Under the pieces are notes generated by a model. That model was not told the DNA's origin and made no database searches. It saw only the letters and a list, made by a program, of their open reading frames with translations. Position numbers and translations under genes: made by a program. DNA of 64,000 nt from Marchantia polymorpha subsp. ruderalis (lineage: Eukaryota; Streptophyta; Marchantiopsida; Marchantiales; Marchantiaceae): positions 23,324,501-23,388,500 of the forward strand of contig AP031351.1 of NCBI GenBank assembly GCA_037833965.1, given 5' to 3'. This document shows positions 49,274-60,389 of this stretch, piece by piece (the stretch's first letter is position 1; each line of letters starts with the position of its first letter).

Positions 49274-52114
49274 TCACATGTGGTATTTCTTCAACCGCCA
49301 CCCGTTCACTCGGGTGCCTAACAAATCGCCGGCCAGGTCCGCAAGTTGGATGGATCCATTCGGGAAGACTTCGACAACCCTGTAAGGTCCCATCCATCTT
49401 AGGTGCAGTTTGCCTGGGAATCTGGCATGCCTGCTGTCGTAGAGTAATGCCAAATCACCCGCCTGCAGGAGTACCGGTTTGATCTTTTTATCGTATCTCT
49501 CCTTTCGGCGGAGCTGGATTTTCCTGGTGCGATCTTCGGCGTCTCGTCTCCTCTCATCCAGCAGCGTTACCTCCTTTAACCTGTAGAGCTGACTCTCCTC
49601 TGCGCCCATCCTCTGCAAATCCAACGTTCGTTGGGTGGGTACTTCAAATTCGATCGGGAGGATCGGGTGTTGCCCATACACCAGAAAGTATGGTGTCTGT
49701 TTGGTCGTGATCTTCTCAGCTGTCCGGTACGCCCATAGAGCGGCTGCTAGCTTCGTATCCCAGTCGTGAGCGTGATTCACCGTGACCTTGAGTAGTATTT
49801 TACACAGCAGACCATTGGACTTCTCCGTCAGTCCATTTGCCTTGGGATTGTATGGAGTAGTCTTCCGGTGCTTGATGTGGAAATACCGTGTCAGATCTTC
49901 GATGATCTGATTCAGAAAATGCGTGCCCCGGTCGCTGACTAGCTCTAAGGGACATCCGTAGCGTGTGATGATCGACTCAAACAAGAAGGCTGCCACTGTG
50001 GCAGCATCATCTCTTCTGGTGGCCCTGGCCTCTACCATTTTGGTGGCGTAGTCCGTTGCTACCAGAATGTAGCGCCTTCGTGTACTTCTAGTCACTGGTT
50101 GTATCGGCCCTACAAAGTCAATGCCCCACTTTTCGAAAGGTGCTAGAGGTATGATGGGAGTCAGGGGCCAGCGTGTTGTAGGCGTCGGTCTCCCCGTCCT
50201 CTGGCAACTGTCGCACTTGCGGATGTAATCGAGAACATCCTTAAACATGGTCGGCCACCAATACTCCGCATTTAGAATCTTTGTGACCGTGTTCCTGGTG
50301 GCATAGTGTCCACCCGCCTCCTCTGTATGCATCGCACTCACTATTCTTGGTACCTCTGATTCCTCCAAGCATCTGCATAAGCGCTCATCTGGCATCTTCT
50401 TGAACAAAACCCCCTGCTGGAGTTGGTACGGGCCTGCCTTATGAATAAAGACAGTTCGCTGTTCCAAATCCATGCCTACGGGGCACTGGAGGGTTAGCAG
50501 ATATCGATACAGGTCAGCATAGCGGGACTCATGCCCTGCAGACAACTGAAATAACTCTTCATCTGGAAAATCGTCCACCAATTCCTCCTCTGTCGGCTGG
50601 GTCCATAATCGGGACAAGTAATCCGCATTTTCGTGGTGCACCCCTTTCCTGGTCTGGACCGTGTAGGTGAACTCTTGTAGTAACAACACCCACCTGGCGA
50701 TCCGACCGGATAGGTCGGCTTTCTTGACTAGGTGTTGCAATGCGTAGTGGTCCACATGGAACACAAACTCGTAGCAGATTAGGTAGTGACGGAACTTTTT
50801 ACAGGAGTACACCATCCCCAACGCTTCTCTCTCCGTCGTGGTGTACTTCCGCTCTGCTAGAGACAGCTGTCGGCTCGCGAAGTAGATCGGGTAGTCCTTT
50901 TTGTTGTCATCCTTTTGACTCAGTACTACACCGATGGCGAATGCCGATGTGTCAACGTAAACATGGAATGGTCGATTCCAGTCTGGACTCCTTAGTACGG
51001 GAGCAGTCGTGAGTTTCGCTTTAAGAGTCTCAAATGCTGACTGCTGGTTCGCACCCCAAGCATAAGGCTCGTCCTTCTTCAACAACTTGGTCAGGTCCGC
51101 CGCCAGTATTGCATACAGGTGTATGAATCTTCGGTAGTAGCCCACATGACCCAGGAATGCTCGCAGCTCTCTTAGATTCGTGGGTGGCTCAAGCTCGAGT
51201 ATAACCTTGACCTTCTCGACGTCCACCGCAATGCCGTCTGCCGAGACCCGATGACCCAACAAGATCCCACTAGTCATAAAGAAAAAGCACTTCTCGGGAT
51301 GCAGTGATAAACTGCTCTCTCTACATTTATCGAAGGTCTGCTTCAAGTGACTTAGGTGTTCAGACCGCTTCCCAAAGACACAGAAGTCATCTATGAATAT
51401 TTCCAGGAACTTCCTCAGTTGTTCTTGGAAGATATTGGTCATCATCCGTTGAAAGGTGGCAGGCGCGTTGCACAGACCGAAGGGCATCTTGTGGTATGCG
51501 TAAGTTCCCCAGTCGGTTGTGAACGTCGTTTTATCCTTGTCCTGTTCCTGGATAGACACCTGATTGTAACCTGAGAACCCATCCAGGAAGCTATAACATT
51601 CATGTCCTGCGACATGGTCTAGAATGGCATCCGTGAACGGTAACGGGTGATGATCCTTGCGTGTTGCTGCATTCAACTTCCGGAAATCCTGACACACTCG
51701 TATCTTACCCGTCAACTTCTTGGGTACGATAACAATCGGCGACACCCACTCACTGCTGAGCACAGGGTAAATAAAACCAGCACTCAAGTACTTATCTATC
51801 TCCTCCTTAACTAGCAAGGAGTATTTTGGGTTGAGGCGATACTGGCGCTGTCGTATGGGTACTGAGCCGTCCAGTAAATCGATACGGTGTTCCCCATACC
51901 GTGCAGGTATCCCCTTCATGTCTTCGATCTTCCAGGCGAAGACGTCGACATAATGGCTAAGGAATGCCTGTACTTTCCTTAGCTCGTCTCCTCTCACTGC
52001 GCTTGATACCTTCAAGCACTTGTCGGGACTAAGTTGTACTTCGTGACAGTCACTAGGGTCGACAATGCCCTCGGTGTGACTCGTCTCACTCCTTCCCAGT
52101 CCCACAGTTAATTG
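49274..52114 (-). CDS. pol: A2 Pol: RT, RNase H, integrase
   Basis: Open from the codon after UAG (52117-52115) to the stop at 49274, with the full C-terminus GTRVNGWRLKKYHM that element A lacks. Motifs are as in A: MPFGLCNAPATFQ, FIDDFCVFG, DTSAFAIG, KCDSCQRTG, GIDFVGPIQP, SDRGTHF and LTEKSNG. Only scattered substitutions separate it from element A. The GTG at 52105 is not a credible eukaryotic start; readthrough is likely. Confidence 0.92.
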   Translation of the reverse strand, partial: QLTVGLGRSETSHTEGIVDPSDCHEVQLSPDKCLKVSSAVRGDELRKVQAFLSHYVDVFAWKIEDMKGIPARYGEHRIDLLDGSVPIRQRQYRLNPKYSLLVKEEIDKYLSAGFIYPVLSSEWVSPIVIVPKKLTGKIRVCQDFRKLNAATRKDHHPLPFTDAILDHVAGHECYSFLDGFSGYNQVSIQEQDKDKTTFTTDWGTYAYHKMPFGLCNAPATFQRMMTNIFQEQLRKFLEIFIDDFCVFGKRSEHLSHLKQTFDKCRESSLSLHPEKCFFFMTSGILLGHRVSADGIAVDVEKVKVILELEPPTNLRELRAFLGHVGYYRRFIHLYAILAADLTKLLKKDEPYAWGANQQSAFETLKAKLTTAPVLRSPDWNRPFHVYVDTSAFAIGVVLSQKDDNKKDYPIYFASRQLSLAERKYTTTEREALGMVYSCKKFRHYLICYEFVFHVDHYALQHLVKKADLSGRIARWVLLLQEFTYTVQTRKGVHHENADYLSRLWTQPTEEELVDDFPDEELFQLSAGHESRYADLYRYLLTLQCPVGMDLEQRTVFIHKAGPYQLQQGVLFKKMPDERLCRCLEESEVPRIVSAMHTEEAGGHYATRNTVTKILNAEYWWPTMFKDVLDYIRKCDSCQRTGRPTPTTRWPLTPIIPLAPFEKWGIDFVGPIQPVTRSTRRRYILVATDYATKMVEARATRRDDAATVAAFLFESIITRYGCPLELVSDRGTHFLNQIIEDLTRYFHIKHRKTTPYNPKANGLTEKSNGLLCKILLKVTVNHAHDWDTKLAAALWAYRTAEKITTKQTPYFLVYGQHPILPIEFEVPTQRTLDLQRMGAEESQLYRLKEVTLLDERRRDAEDRTRKIQLRRKERYDKKIKPVLLQAGDLALLYDSRHARFPGKLHLRWMGPYRVVEVFPNGSIQLADLAGDLLGTRVNGWRLKKYHM

Positions 52115-52117
52115 CTA
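52109..52117 (-). promoter_or_regulatory. Leaky UAG between gag-pro and pol (A2)
   Basis: TAG-CAA-TTA, the same nine bases as in element A, in frame with both ORFs. Confidence 0.75.
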
Positions 52118-54949
52118 TTTGTCTTCCGGCTGAATAGCTTCCGGCTCTTCTTCTTCTCCCACCGAACAGCAGGCAACGAATCCCACGAAATAATCGGATT
52201 CGGTACCACTGGAATCCGATCGCGCGGTCGACTCACTGTCCCCGCCCGATGTGTAACCTGCACTTGTCGATGGGGTCTCTCCTTCGTGTCTGACCCTATT
52301 CCAGGGCACCGTAATGGTTTTGGTCGGTTCCGAAGGATGGGGGAACTTAAGGCGATGCCTTCGCCAATCACATCTGACTTGTGCGCCATATAGCCATGGT
52401 CGCCCGAGCAGAACGTCATAGCCCTGCTTCATCATCGGTTGAAGGATGATATACGTCAACCGAAAGTCCGCACCCCCGATGATTGTCTTGACATTGCGCA
52501 GCATACCTGCAGGCATTCTCCGCGTCTGATCTGCTAATCTCAACACACGCTTCGAGGGTTCGTATTGACTGAACCCCAAGGCTCTCGCGGTATCCTCCGT
52601 CATTATGTTGACTCCTGATCCAGAGTCGATTGGCACCCTGCGTACACAACACCCTGCTATTTCCACATCGATCTCTGGTGGCCCTTGGTCTTCGCTCTCC
52701 ACTTGATATACTTGAGAGGATGTGGATGCGCGCGGCTTCCGCGGATGCCGTAGCGAAAGCATCAACATTCTCCGATACGTCTTATTGTCCTCCAAGAGCT
52801 GCTTGAACGTGATGTTCACTTTTCGACTCCCGAGATCTTCGACCAAGTCATAGTGGGCGCGTTGGGTCGCCGGGGTCGGCGGCGACGCTCTGCGAGGTTC
52901 CACGGTGGCTGCCAACTTCGCTCCAAGGGAGGATGTCAAGTCTGGCCGCGGTGGTTCCTTTTGAGTGCGGATCGCTTCCTTCAACAGGTTGGTTACCTCG
53001 TTGCGGATATCCGGAGCATAGTCCCGTTTCAGCAAGCGGACTGGCTCGTCCTCGACTGCTATCTGGGGGCGCACTGCTGGTGCCTCTCGCGTAGCCGAAG
53101 ACTTCCGTGCAGGTCGCAAGTCGGACTTGCTGGATGTCTTCTCCTTCCCTTTTCCCGTCCGGTCGTCGGTTCTCCGTTCGTGCTTGCGAGTGTCACGCTC
53201 TTGCTCCTTCGATTTCTTGGAACTACGAGTTTCGACCCGTGCGCACATAACCTCTTCAGCCGGCCATTCTTCGTCTTCGTCATCCCCGTCTGAACCTACT
53301 TCGACCTGGTTAACTTGGACGTCCTCCTTGGCAGGAGTGTTCACAAATCGTACCGCTGGCCGAGGGACTGGTGGCTGATCACACTCTGGCGCAGTATGCC
53401 CGGTCTTCTTGCAATTACTACATGTCGGAGCATAATCGTTTCGCCTTTTTGGATGGGGACACTGCGGTGAGAAGTGTCCAACTTCCCCGCAATTATAACA
53501 AGCTCGCGGTGGCGGTGGGTCAAACGTCCCTGGAGGTGCTCTCCGCCTCACGGGTACTGTAGTGGCCCGATCCACCGGAATATATCGTGGGACTTGCATT
53601 GCTGAAACTGCAGTAGGGGTAGGAACCGACTGGACGGCGTAGGCTGTCTCTTCGCTAGCCTCTCCATAGTACTGGGGGTGCTCTCCATAGTACGGTTGTG
53701 CCCACTCTACTGCGTTGACTGGATATGACGGGCGGGTGGTAAGGCACTCGGTGTTTGCATGTCCCACAGCCCCGCACGTAGTACACCATAAGTTCGCTCG
53801 CACTCTCCCGGGTGATTTTCGGCGATCATGTCCGCCTACCACTTGAACCTTGAGATCGGCGAAGTCCTTCACAAGGGTCTCCATCTTCGAGGCTATGTCT
53901 CCCGGCGCTCTGTCCGCAGTCACTCGTCGGGTGCCCTTTTTCTTCGCTGCCCCATGCTTCTTCCTCTTCTTCTCCTCCTCCGACGATGAGGTTTCCTCTT
54001 CTTCGGATGAGGAACGGTTCTCGTCCGAAGACGATTCCTCCGATGACGGAGTTGTACCTCTACGTCGTCTTCGCCCTCCCTTCGGTTTTCGCTCCTTCGA
54101 CTCCCGTCTCTCTCTTCCTCTTCGGTTGAGAGTGGAAGTCTCGAAGGCTTCTGCCGATGCAATCACATCCTCAATAGTGTCGCACTTGCTGCGTCGGCAA
54201 AAAGTCTCCATCTCCCGAGTTAAACCGGTCACGTACCAATCCACAGCTTGTTGTACCGAGAAAGGAGACCCTGGTCCTGTTTTCGGTATTCTGTCAAGGA
54301 GGTCCAGAAATCTCTCAGTGTAGTCACGCAGACTCTCCTTCTTCTCTCGCTGCAAATTTCGTAACTTTGTCAAAACCCGGCTGTCGTAGCCGAGCTCGCG
54401 GAAGCGGCGAAGGAACTTCTCCTTCAGTTGGGCCCATGTTGTCAACCCAGTCGGATCGATGCTCTCGTGATTGTACCAACTCCTCGCTTTCTTCCGCAGA
54501 AGGCTTGGAAAGATCCTTAGTCGGTCGTCGTCTGCGATCTCGCGATTGGCAATAGACACCGATTCGAACAACTTGATGTATGAATCTGCATCGTCGTCAT
54601 CCCCACTCCCTTTATACTTTGGGTAGGAATGTTTAGTAATCGGCTGAGGTAGCCGCACATTGGCTTGTCCGTCCGCCATCGGTGTGTCTGTCGACGGTTC
54701 TCGGGCGGTCGGTTCTACTTCACGAGGCGGGTCCGTGCAAGGAATATCTAGTAGAACTGTAAGCACCAAGTTTGGTTCCGAGTCGCCGGGGGTAGGTTCC
54801 CCAAGGATGTCGGCCAAACTAGGCTTAGGTACTCTTTTTGGTGTTTTCTTGTTTTGACGCCGTGTCTCTTCCACGGCCTTCTCTGAATCTCGTCGGAACT
54901 TGCGGACAGCTCTAGCACTTAGGTTGCTCCCGCTAGCCCCAGTCGACAT
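52115..54949 (-). CDS. gag: A2 Gag-protease (944 aa)
   Basis: Intact copy of the A-family Gag-Pro: capsid, basic and Ser-rich linker, three CCHC knuckles (CTTCGAVGHANTEC, CYNCGEVGHFSPQC, CSNCKKTGHTAPEC), protease site IDSGSGVNIM and GRPWLYG. ATG at 54949. It is the parent-type copy of the fragment at 3247-4174 and nearly identical to 13068-15899. Confidence 0.92.
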   Translation of the reverse strand: MSTGASGSNLSARAVRKFRRDSEKAVEETRRQNKKTPKRVPKPSLADILGEPTPGDSEPNLVLTVLLDIPCTDPPREVEPTAREPSTDTPMADGQANVRLPQPITKHSYPKYKGSGDDDDADSYIKLFESVSIANREIADDDRLRIFPSLLRKKARSWYNHESIDPTGLTTWAQLKEKFLRRFRELGYDSRVLTKLRNLQREKKESLRDYTERFLDLLDRIPKTGPGSPFSVQQAVDWYVTGLTREMETFCRRSKCDTIEDVIASAEAFETSTLNRRGRERRESKERKPKGGRRRRRGTTPSSEESSSDENRSSSEEEETSSSEEEKKRKKHGAAKKKGTRRVTADRAPGDIASKMETLVKDFADLKVQVVGGHDRRKSPGRVRANLWCTTCGAVGHANTECLTTRPSYPVNAVEWAQPYYGEHPQYYGEASEETAYAVQSVPTPTAVSAMQVPRYIPVDRATTVPVRRRAPPGTFDPPPPRACYNCGEVGHFSPQCPHPKRRNDYAPTCSNCKKTGHTAPECDQPPVPRPAVRFVNTPAKEDVQVNQVEVGSDGDDEDEEWPAEEVMCARVETRSSKKSKEQERDTRKHERRTDDRTGKGKEKTSSKSDLRPARKSSATREAPAVRPQIAVEDEPVRLLKRDYAPDIRNEVTNLLKEAIRTQKEPPRPDLTSSLGAKLAATVEPRRASPPTPATQRAHYDLVEDLGSRKVNITFKQLLEDNKTYRRMLMLSLRHPRKPRASTSSQVYQVESEDQGPPEIDVEIAGCCVRRVPIDSGSGVNIMTEDTARALGFSQYEPSKRVLRLADQTRRMPAGMLRNVKTIIGGADFRLTYIILQPMMKQGYDVLLGRPWLYGAQVRCDWRRHRLKFPHPSEPTKTITVPWNRVRHEGETPSTSAGYTSGGDSESTARSDSSGTESDYFVGFVACCSVGEEEEPEAIQPEDK

Positions 54950-54995
54950 TCACCGAGCATGGCTGCTCGTAAAAACCCCGGTGTTGACGCAACTG

Positions 54996-55013
54996 TCCCC
55001 GGCAGCGGCGCCA
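54996..55013 (-). other. Primer-binding site of A2 (tRNA-Asp)
   Basis: TGGCGCCGCTGCCGGGGA on the minus strand, 22 nt from the LTR end at 55036, as in A and B. Confidence 0.8.
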
Positions 55014-55978
55014 AAAAGAAGTTGTCGGCTTCTTATGTAATAACCCACTAAAGGCTAAAACTGCAATATAGTGGTAGAAAGGTCGAACCCACAGGGACAG
55101 AGGAACACACAGGGTACAAAGTGTCACGTTTTAACAGACTATTGAGGAGTTTGAATTCTCAGGCGACTGTCACTCCCAGAAATACTGCAAGTGTCCACTC
55201 GGAGCGCACTCGGAGGTCGCACAGTGCAGCGTAACACACACACACACACACCTGAAACTACAGAAACACAACCCAGAGATCCGTTATGACCTCTACTTCA
55301 AGATTTCAGGGGGAAAGTCTCTCACGAGCACACTCGGCAAAGCTGCGGGCAGTGACTTCCAACTCCGGCTTTTACAACACTTCCACTAGCTTGCTGCTAG
55401 TGTAGGAAACCCGGTTTGGACTGCTTACTTCGGATCGAAGTCACTCATACGCGGTGAACAACACTCTCAACTCACAAAACGCGCAGAGAACACAGGTCCG
55501 CACTGAAGGACTCACTGAGAAACATTCCAGTAACACAACAACAGTCTATTGAAGAGTTTGAATTCTCAGGCACTTGTCATTCCCAGAAATACTACAGGGG
55601 TTACCCTCAAGGCACCTGCTGCAGCGTAACCTGAATTTACAACCAAGGCTTACACGAAGTAGCAAAACTTCACTTTGGCATTCAGGGGAAAAATCCCAAG
55701 GGAGTACAATCAGAAAGGAACACTCGAAGGTGTAGGGGCGAAACTGTTCAAGTATCTAACTAGTCACTGGCTCTGAGCATCGGCAGTCACCCGCAGGTGC
55801 AGATCCGAACTACTCAAGTCTCTAACCAATGGACTAGCTCTGAACATTCGGCCGAAGGCTTTCAGCTACAAAATGCGGAACGCTAAGTTGTAACTCCTCG
55901 TGCGTGGTGACAGAACTCAAGGACACAAACACGCAAAGGAAATGGGTTCCTGATCTGCACTTCTGATGGGAAAGAACC

Positions 55979-56007
55979 CCAGGCAAAACGCCTGGAACTA
56001 TTTTATA
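55979..56007 (-). promoter_or_regulatory. TATA box and hairpin, A2 5' LTR
   Basis: TATAAAAT (56007-56000) and stem CCAGGC/GCCTGG (55995-55979). It would drive the A2 genomic RNA. Confidence 0.7.
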
Positions 56008-56043
56008 CCTTCTAAGTCCTAACTAGCACTACACTGCACTACG

Positions 56044-59000
56044 CTACACGCCTGCACGGAACCACGCTACACTACACTCCGCGGAACCTGTACTACGTCT
56101 CCTGCGCGGCCGACTGCCGCGCACTAACTCCCTACCCTGCCAATCTTCCGCTCGACTGCGCAGTCCCAAACGCTGCAACGCCGCGGACACCTCCACTTCG
56201 AGGGCGGACATGGTATCCTGTGCCTTCGACAGAAAGGCATCGAGCTTCTTTGCTACCTTCCGCCGACTCCTACTGTCGCCTGACAACAACCCGGCTGCGC
56301 GCAATTCAAACTCACGCAGTGTGAGTTTCTCCTGCGCCTTCACTTCCCAGTGGGCGTAGCCCTTGAGACAGTGGGCGACTCGCCTCGCCGTCTCCACCTT
56401 CGTGCGATCCGCCTCCTTCCTGCGATCCTCTTCAATTATCACTAATTGCGATTCGGCTTCAGCACGTTGCGCTCTCAATTCGCCACACTCTGACTGTAAC
56501 CTGCGGATTAACTCTTCATCGGCCTGCCGTGCGAGCTGACATTGTTCCAACAACCGCGTCTGTCGCACGAGCTCCTCTGACAAAATCTGATTCTGGGCCT
56601 GCTCAGAAATGAGTGCTTCCTTGACCTTCACGTGCTCCTTGGTGAGCTCGTCCAGTTTCTCATCCTTCATCTTCTCGGAGTGCTTGTAGAATTTCTGATT
56701 AAGTTTGTACTGACCCCACAAGCACGCATGCTTCTCCTTCAATTCCTTCAACTCCTGGTCCACTCTAGCTAATAGCTTGCTGGTGTGGACTTTAGTGCGA
56801 GTCCGCCTGCGCACTAACTCGATGTAAGATCCCGGCTGGAGTGGGTCGGCGTATTTATCGACCTTGCGATCCAAGTACCTCAGCAACGGAATCACCTGCT
56901 CAGAGAGCGCCGCCGCCGGCGCTCCAACAATTTCCTCCTCCTCCTCCTCGGTGTCTTCTGCTCCTGACATTTCTTCCGTGGAGCCTCCGTCGTCATCATC
57001 CGAGTGGAGAATTTCAGTCGCCATTGATTGCGTCGGCGACTGCCCCGAGTGGGGCTGCACGTCGTCGACGTGCACTGCCTGCGAAGGCACGGCTGCAGCC
57101 TCGCTGCTCGTCGCCAAAATGTCTAAGGCGGAAGGCGAATGTACCCGTGCGGCATCCCCGTCTCTCGGTTGTTGATTGTCTACCGCATCCTCTCTGCCGC
57201 CGTCGTCCGCCGCCGAAGGCGATCGAGCGGAAGGTGGCTGCGCGGAATTTGATTGCGCATCGCGCATCGAGATTTCATCCCGCGGACAGTCACTCCGCTC
57301 CTCCGTCTGCTGCTCCCTTGATCGGTCCGTGGGGGCTGTGCCCGGCCCGTGCGCAGGCGCATTTGCCGGCGCCTTGTCCGCCGCAGGCGTAGCGCCGCGG
57401 ACATCTATCGCCGAAGGCGACATGGCCGGGGGCCGCACGCCCGATGTTCCTTGGCCTATAGGCCCTACCGCCAAAGGCGCATCTATCGGCGGACTTCCCG
57501 CCGATGGTGCGGCCTCCACACGCTCTCTGCTCGTATCTCCTCGGCTCGAAGGCCCTGGCGCCGAAGGCGCAAATTGCGGCGCGTGGTGCGCCGGAGGGTC
57601 TGGCCCCGAGGGCCGGTGTCTCGTAGGCGGTTCTTCCGCCGGCTTCTTTCCCTTCCTACGTTGGAACGGGGGTGATTCTTGCCTGTGCACAGGCGGCACG
57701 TGTGGAGGTGTCCTGTGCACAGGCGGCCTGTGCACAGGCGGACTGCTCCTTCCCACGCGTAAGCGTAGATCCACGTCCACTTGTGTTCGCCGGTCCGCGG
57801 AGGCTCGTCTGTGCGCAAACGGAACATCTGTCCGCATCGCACGTGGTAACTCCAGAGGCCCTTGGCCCGTAGGCGGCCTCTCTCCCGTCGAGGTTGCAGC
57901 GGGGCCCGTTGCTCCTGCGGTCGTCCGCGCTTCCTCATGCTTCTCTGGCGACGCACTTCCTTTCTCCGTCGCAATCGTCGCCGTGTCCGCACTGCCAGCT
58001 GGTAACACCAGTCTGCGTGCCTTCTGCTTCGGCCGGCTGTATGGCTCGCACAGCGGCCGCGGTCGAATGGGAGCAGAGGGTTCTTGATGCTGCTCCTCTT
58101 CAGACTCTTCCCTCCATCGCCGCTTCCGCGGCACTCGTGCTGCAGGAGTGTGTCTCCCTTCGTCTCTTCGTCTTGATGGGGTAGAAGTCGGTGACTCCTC
58201 TGCATCCGTGTCGACCTCATTCTCCCGCACATACTTCCCGGGATGGTCGATGGATAATGGCGGAAAATGTTCAAGCTCCGCCGCTGTCAAACAATTCCGC
58301 TGTCGATAAAAATTGATGAGGAAAGGAGAAAGATGGTTTAGAGTTCCCCCCTTCTCCTCAAACGCGTGCTGTCGCATCACCCTGTGCAGGATACTCGCCC
58401 AGTGAATTGGAGTTCCCTCGATGACGCACTCCACAAAAGAGACCTGCCACAATGTGATGTAGCAGGCGCGGTGCGGCTGCAGTAATTGCATCAGCGCCGC
58501 GGACAAAGTCCGGCGAAATCGATCCTTGTAATCACGGGTCCTGTACCCATTCTTGGTAGACCTCCCGGTCTTGAACAGCTCCACAAATTGCGCCTCTTCT
58601 TGCTTGGTCACCTTGATGCTCTCACTGTCGAAAAGGAGATGCCCTGGCATGCCAGCACATCTTCCCAACGCCTGTGCCCAATCTTGGACTGTCCACCGGT
58701 CAACATGCGGACGCAATCCGCGCGAGGGTGGTCCCTGTGGCTCTAGCCACTCGCGCACCATATTCGCACAGATGTAATTCCATCCCCATAGCAAGAAATC
58801 GAGCTTTCTTGCTATTAAGCGCTCCTCAAAAGCGCGCAGCCCGTTCTGCGGTAGGCGAAGTGGCACCATCCGCAATCTGCTCGGTCTCGTCATTGCGTTC
58901 CTGGGGTTCGCTCGCCCGCTCATTCTACTTCCGCACTGCCCGCGCTTCTTTCTCTCTCGGCAAACTCTAATCGCCCTCAATTCCAAATCACGCGCACTCA

Positions 59001-59145
59001 CTTCTCCCTCAATCAACAAGAAATCTCCTGTGCGACGACGTCGAGAATGTTCCGCAGCCAGCAGATGGATGCGCGCAGCGCGCACAAGAGATTGGAATCG
59101 CGAATTCAAGAATGGGACGTTCTCCGCCGCCCGGTCGAAGGTCAT
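56044..59145 (-). CDS. U3-encoded ORF of A2 (1033 aa)
   Basis: Intact homologue of the protein at 8847-11978, 10 residues shorter. It has two PVHR units in the first PVHR run where A has three, and lacks a short GRASAE insertion; the N-terminal domain and coiled coil are nearly unchanged. The ATG at 59145 starts MTFDRAAEN. Length change confined to the palindromic middle, with conserved ends, supports a real protein whose linker is free to vary. Function unknown. Confidence 0.75.
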   Translation of the reverse strand: MTFDRAAENVPFLNSRFQSLVRAARIHLLAAEHSRRRRTGDFLLIEGEVSARDLELRAIRVCRERKKRGQCGSRMSGRANPRNAMTRPSRLRMVPLRLPQNGLRAFEERLIARKLDFLLWGWNYICANMVREWLEPQGPPSRGLRPHVDRWTVQDWAQALGRCAGMPGHLLFDSESIKVTKQEEAQFVELFKTGRSTKNGYRTRDYKDRFRRTLSAALMQLLQPHRACYITLWQVSFVECVIEGTPIHWASILHRVMRQHAFEEKGGTLNHLSPFLINFYRQRNCLTAAELEHFPPLSIDHPGKYVRENEVDTDAEESPTSTPSRRRDEGRHTPAARVPRKRRWREESEEEQHQEPSAPIRPRPLCEPYSRPKQKARRLVLPAGSADTATIATEKGSASPEKHEEARTTAGATGPAATSTGERPPTGQGPLELPRAMRTDVPFAHRRASADRRTQVDVDLRLRVGRSSPPVHRPPVHRTPPHVPPVHRQESPPFQRRKGKKPAEEPPTRHRPSGPDPPAHHAPQFAPSAPGPSSRGDTSRERVEAAPSAGSPPIDAPLAVGPIGQGTSGVRPPAMSPSAIDVRGATPAADKAPANAPAHGPGTAPTDRSREQQTEERSDCPRDEISMRDAQSNSAQPPSARSPSAADDGGREDAVDNQQPRDGDAARVHSPSALDILATSSEAAAVPSQAVHVDDVQPHSGQSPTQSMATEILHSDDDDGGSTEEMSGAEDTEEEEEEIVGAPAAALSEQVIPLLRYLDRKVDKYADPLQPGSYIELVRRRTRTKVHTSKLLARVDQELKELKEKHACLWGQYKLNQKFYKHSEKMKDEKLDELTKEHVKVKEALISEQAQNQILSEELVRQTRLLEQCQLARQADEELIRRLQSECGELRAQRAEAESQLVIIEEDRRKEADRTKVETARRVAHCLKGYAHWEVKAQEKLTLREFELRAAGLLSGDSRSRRKVAKKLDAFLSKAQDTMSALEVEVSAALQRLGLRSRAEDWQGRELVRGSRPRRRRSTGSAECSVAWFRAGV

Positions 59146-60389
59146 GGTCGGCTCTTGTTCGTGAAGAACGTCTCACTTGATGGCCGCGCCGGCTGTACGC
59201 TGGAACGGTCTTCGCTCTCACGCGCGGCTTCACGCTCCGCCGTCGTCGCTTAAACTCTCACGCTCGAATTGGCGGATTTGAACTCCGCGAGCGTGTCACC
59301 CTGCGGACATGGGGGCGCAGCGCCGAAGGCGAGTTTTCCGCCTTGCGCGGTACACTTGTTCGTACCGCCCCTCGGCCAATCCCCCTCTGCCTTGACGCGT
59401 GCGTCCGCATGTCGGACAAAAGTTCAACTCCTGCCTGTGCGCAGGCAGACTCCTCTGCGGATTCTCCGCCGGCGCGGAACTTCATCCTCCTGTGCACAAG
59501 CGATCGCCTGTGTGCAGGCGAATTCCTTGCGCGGCGTTGCGCTGGCGCGGAAGGCGTTGACCGTGGTCAGCCGTCTCTGTCCAGTCTTGTCCGTTCCTTG
59601 TCTCTCCGTCGGCGCTTCCGCCGCCGCAACTCCGTCCGTCCAAGAGCGCATCCACCCGTCCCGTCCGCATGGTCCGTACCGATTTGATTACTCTGGCGGC
59701 TCTTCCGCCGTACGCGGCGCCGCGCTGGCGCGGAAGGCGCCGTACACTTCTACCTCACAAGGCGCATTTCTAGGGCCCAAGGCGGATTTTCCGCCGACGC
59801 CGAAGCGCCTGTGCACAGGCGAGCGCCTGTGCGTAGGCGGACTTCGCGCCTCCCCTAACCCTACTTCGCCTGTGCACAGGCGAACGCCTTCGTCCGCGCA
59901 TAGGACAAAACTTGATTCCCCCTTCCGCGTAGGCGGAATTCGCGCCGGTGGCGAACTCTTTCCGCCGTAGGCGACCGCCTCCGTTTCTTCCAATAGCGAT
60001 AACTCCCTAAGTCCTCATCCGTTCCAAGCGTTCTTGGGCTCGTTGGAATCAGTGCGTCGAGCTCTTTCCAACGGGACCCTAACTTGGTCAAGGCGCCCGA
60101 GGGTTGACCTAATTATGGAGGGTTTCCCTACAGCCGCGGACGCAACCTCCAAAAGCGGGTTTTGCGCCTTGCGTCGTAGGGGTCCCAACTGCAGAGCTCG
60201 CAGGGAGGGTGGTGCCTGTCCTTACTGCTGCACCCCAAATCCCAGATTCTACAAGATCCCTCGAGAATCCCCGCGATCTTCCGGATTCACTCTGTTTTGA
60301 TGTACCGAAGGCTAGTTACAATGCTGCCAAGGTACAATTTTCCAAAAATGTTTTAATTTCCTCAAAATTGCCAAAAGTGGGGTACCACA

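Larger units (their letters stand above)
3247..60389 (-). mobile_element. Element A2 (A family), tandem and interrupted
   Basis: In minus sense this is a 5' LTR (60389 to 55036), PBS, gag-pro, pol, PPT (49249-49237), then a 3' LTR from 49236 to 47553 that resumes at 7620 and ends at 4261. That LTR is followed not by flanking DNA but by a second PBS and gag (4260 to 3247), cut off at about 3246. The gap from 7631 to 47552 is element A with C and B nested inside it. The LTR-internal-LTR-internal order suggests unequal recombination between two copies. The 5' LTR end abuts CTTCC in E's gag; the matching TSD copy on the left is lost. Confidence 0.8.
55036..60389 (-). repeat. A2 5' LTR
   Basis: Complete A-family LTR of 5354 bp, TGTAATAA...GGTACCACA on the plus strand. 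It is about 30 bp shorter than the A LTRs, mainly because the ORF's variable middle has fewer palindrome units. It abuts CTTCC in element E. Confidence 0.92.
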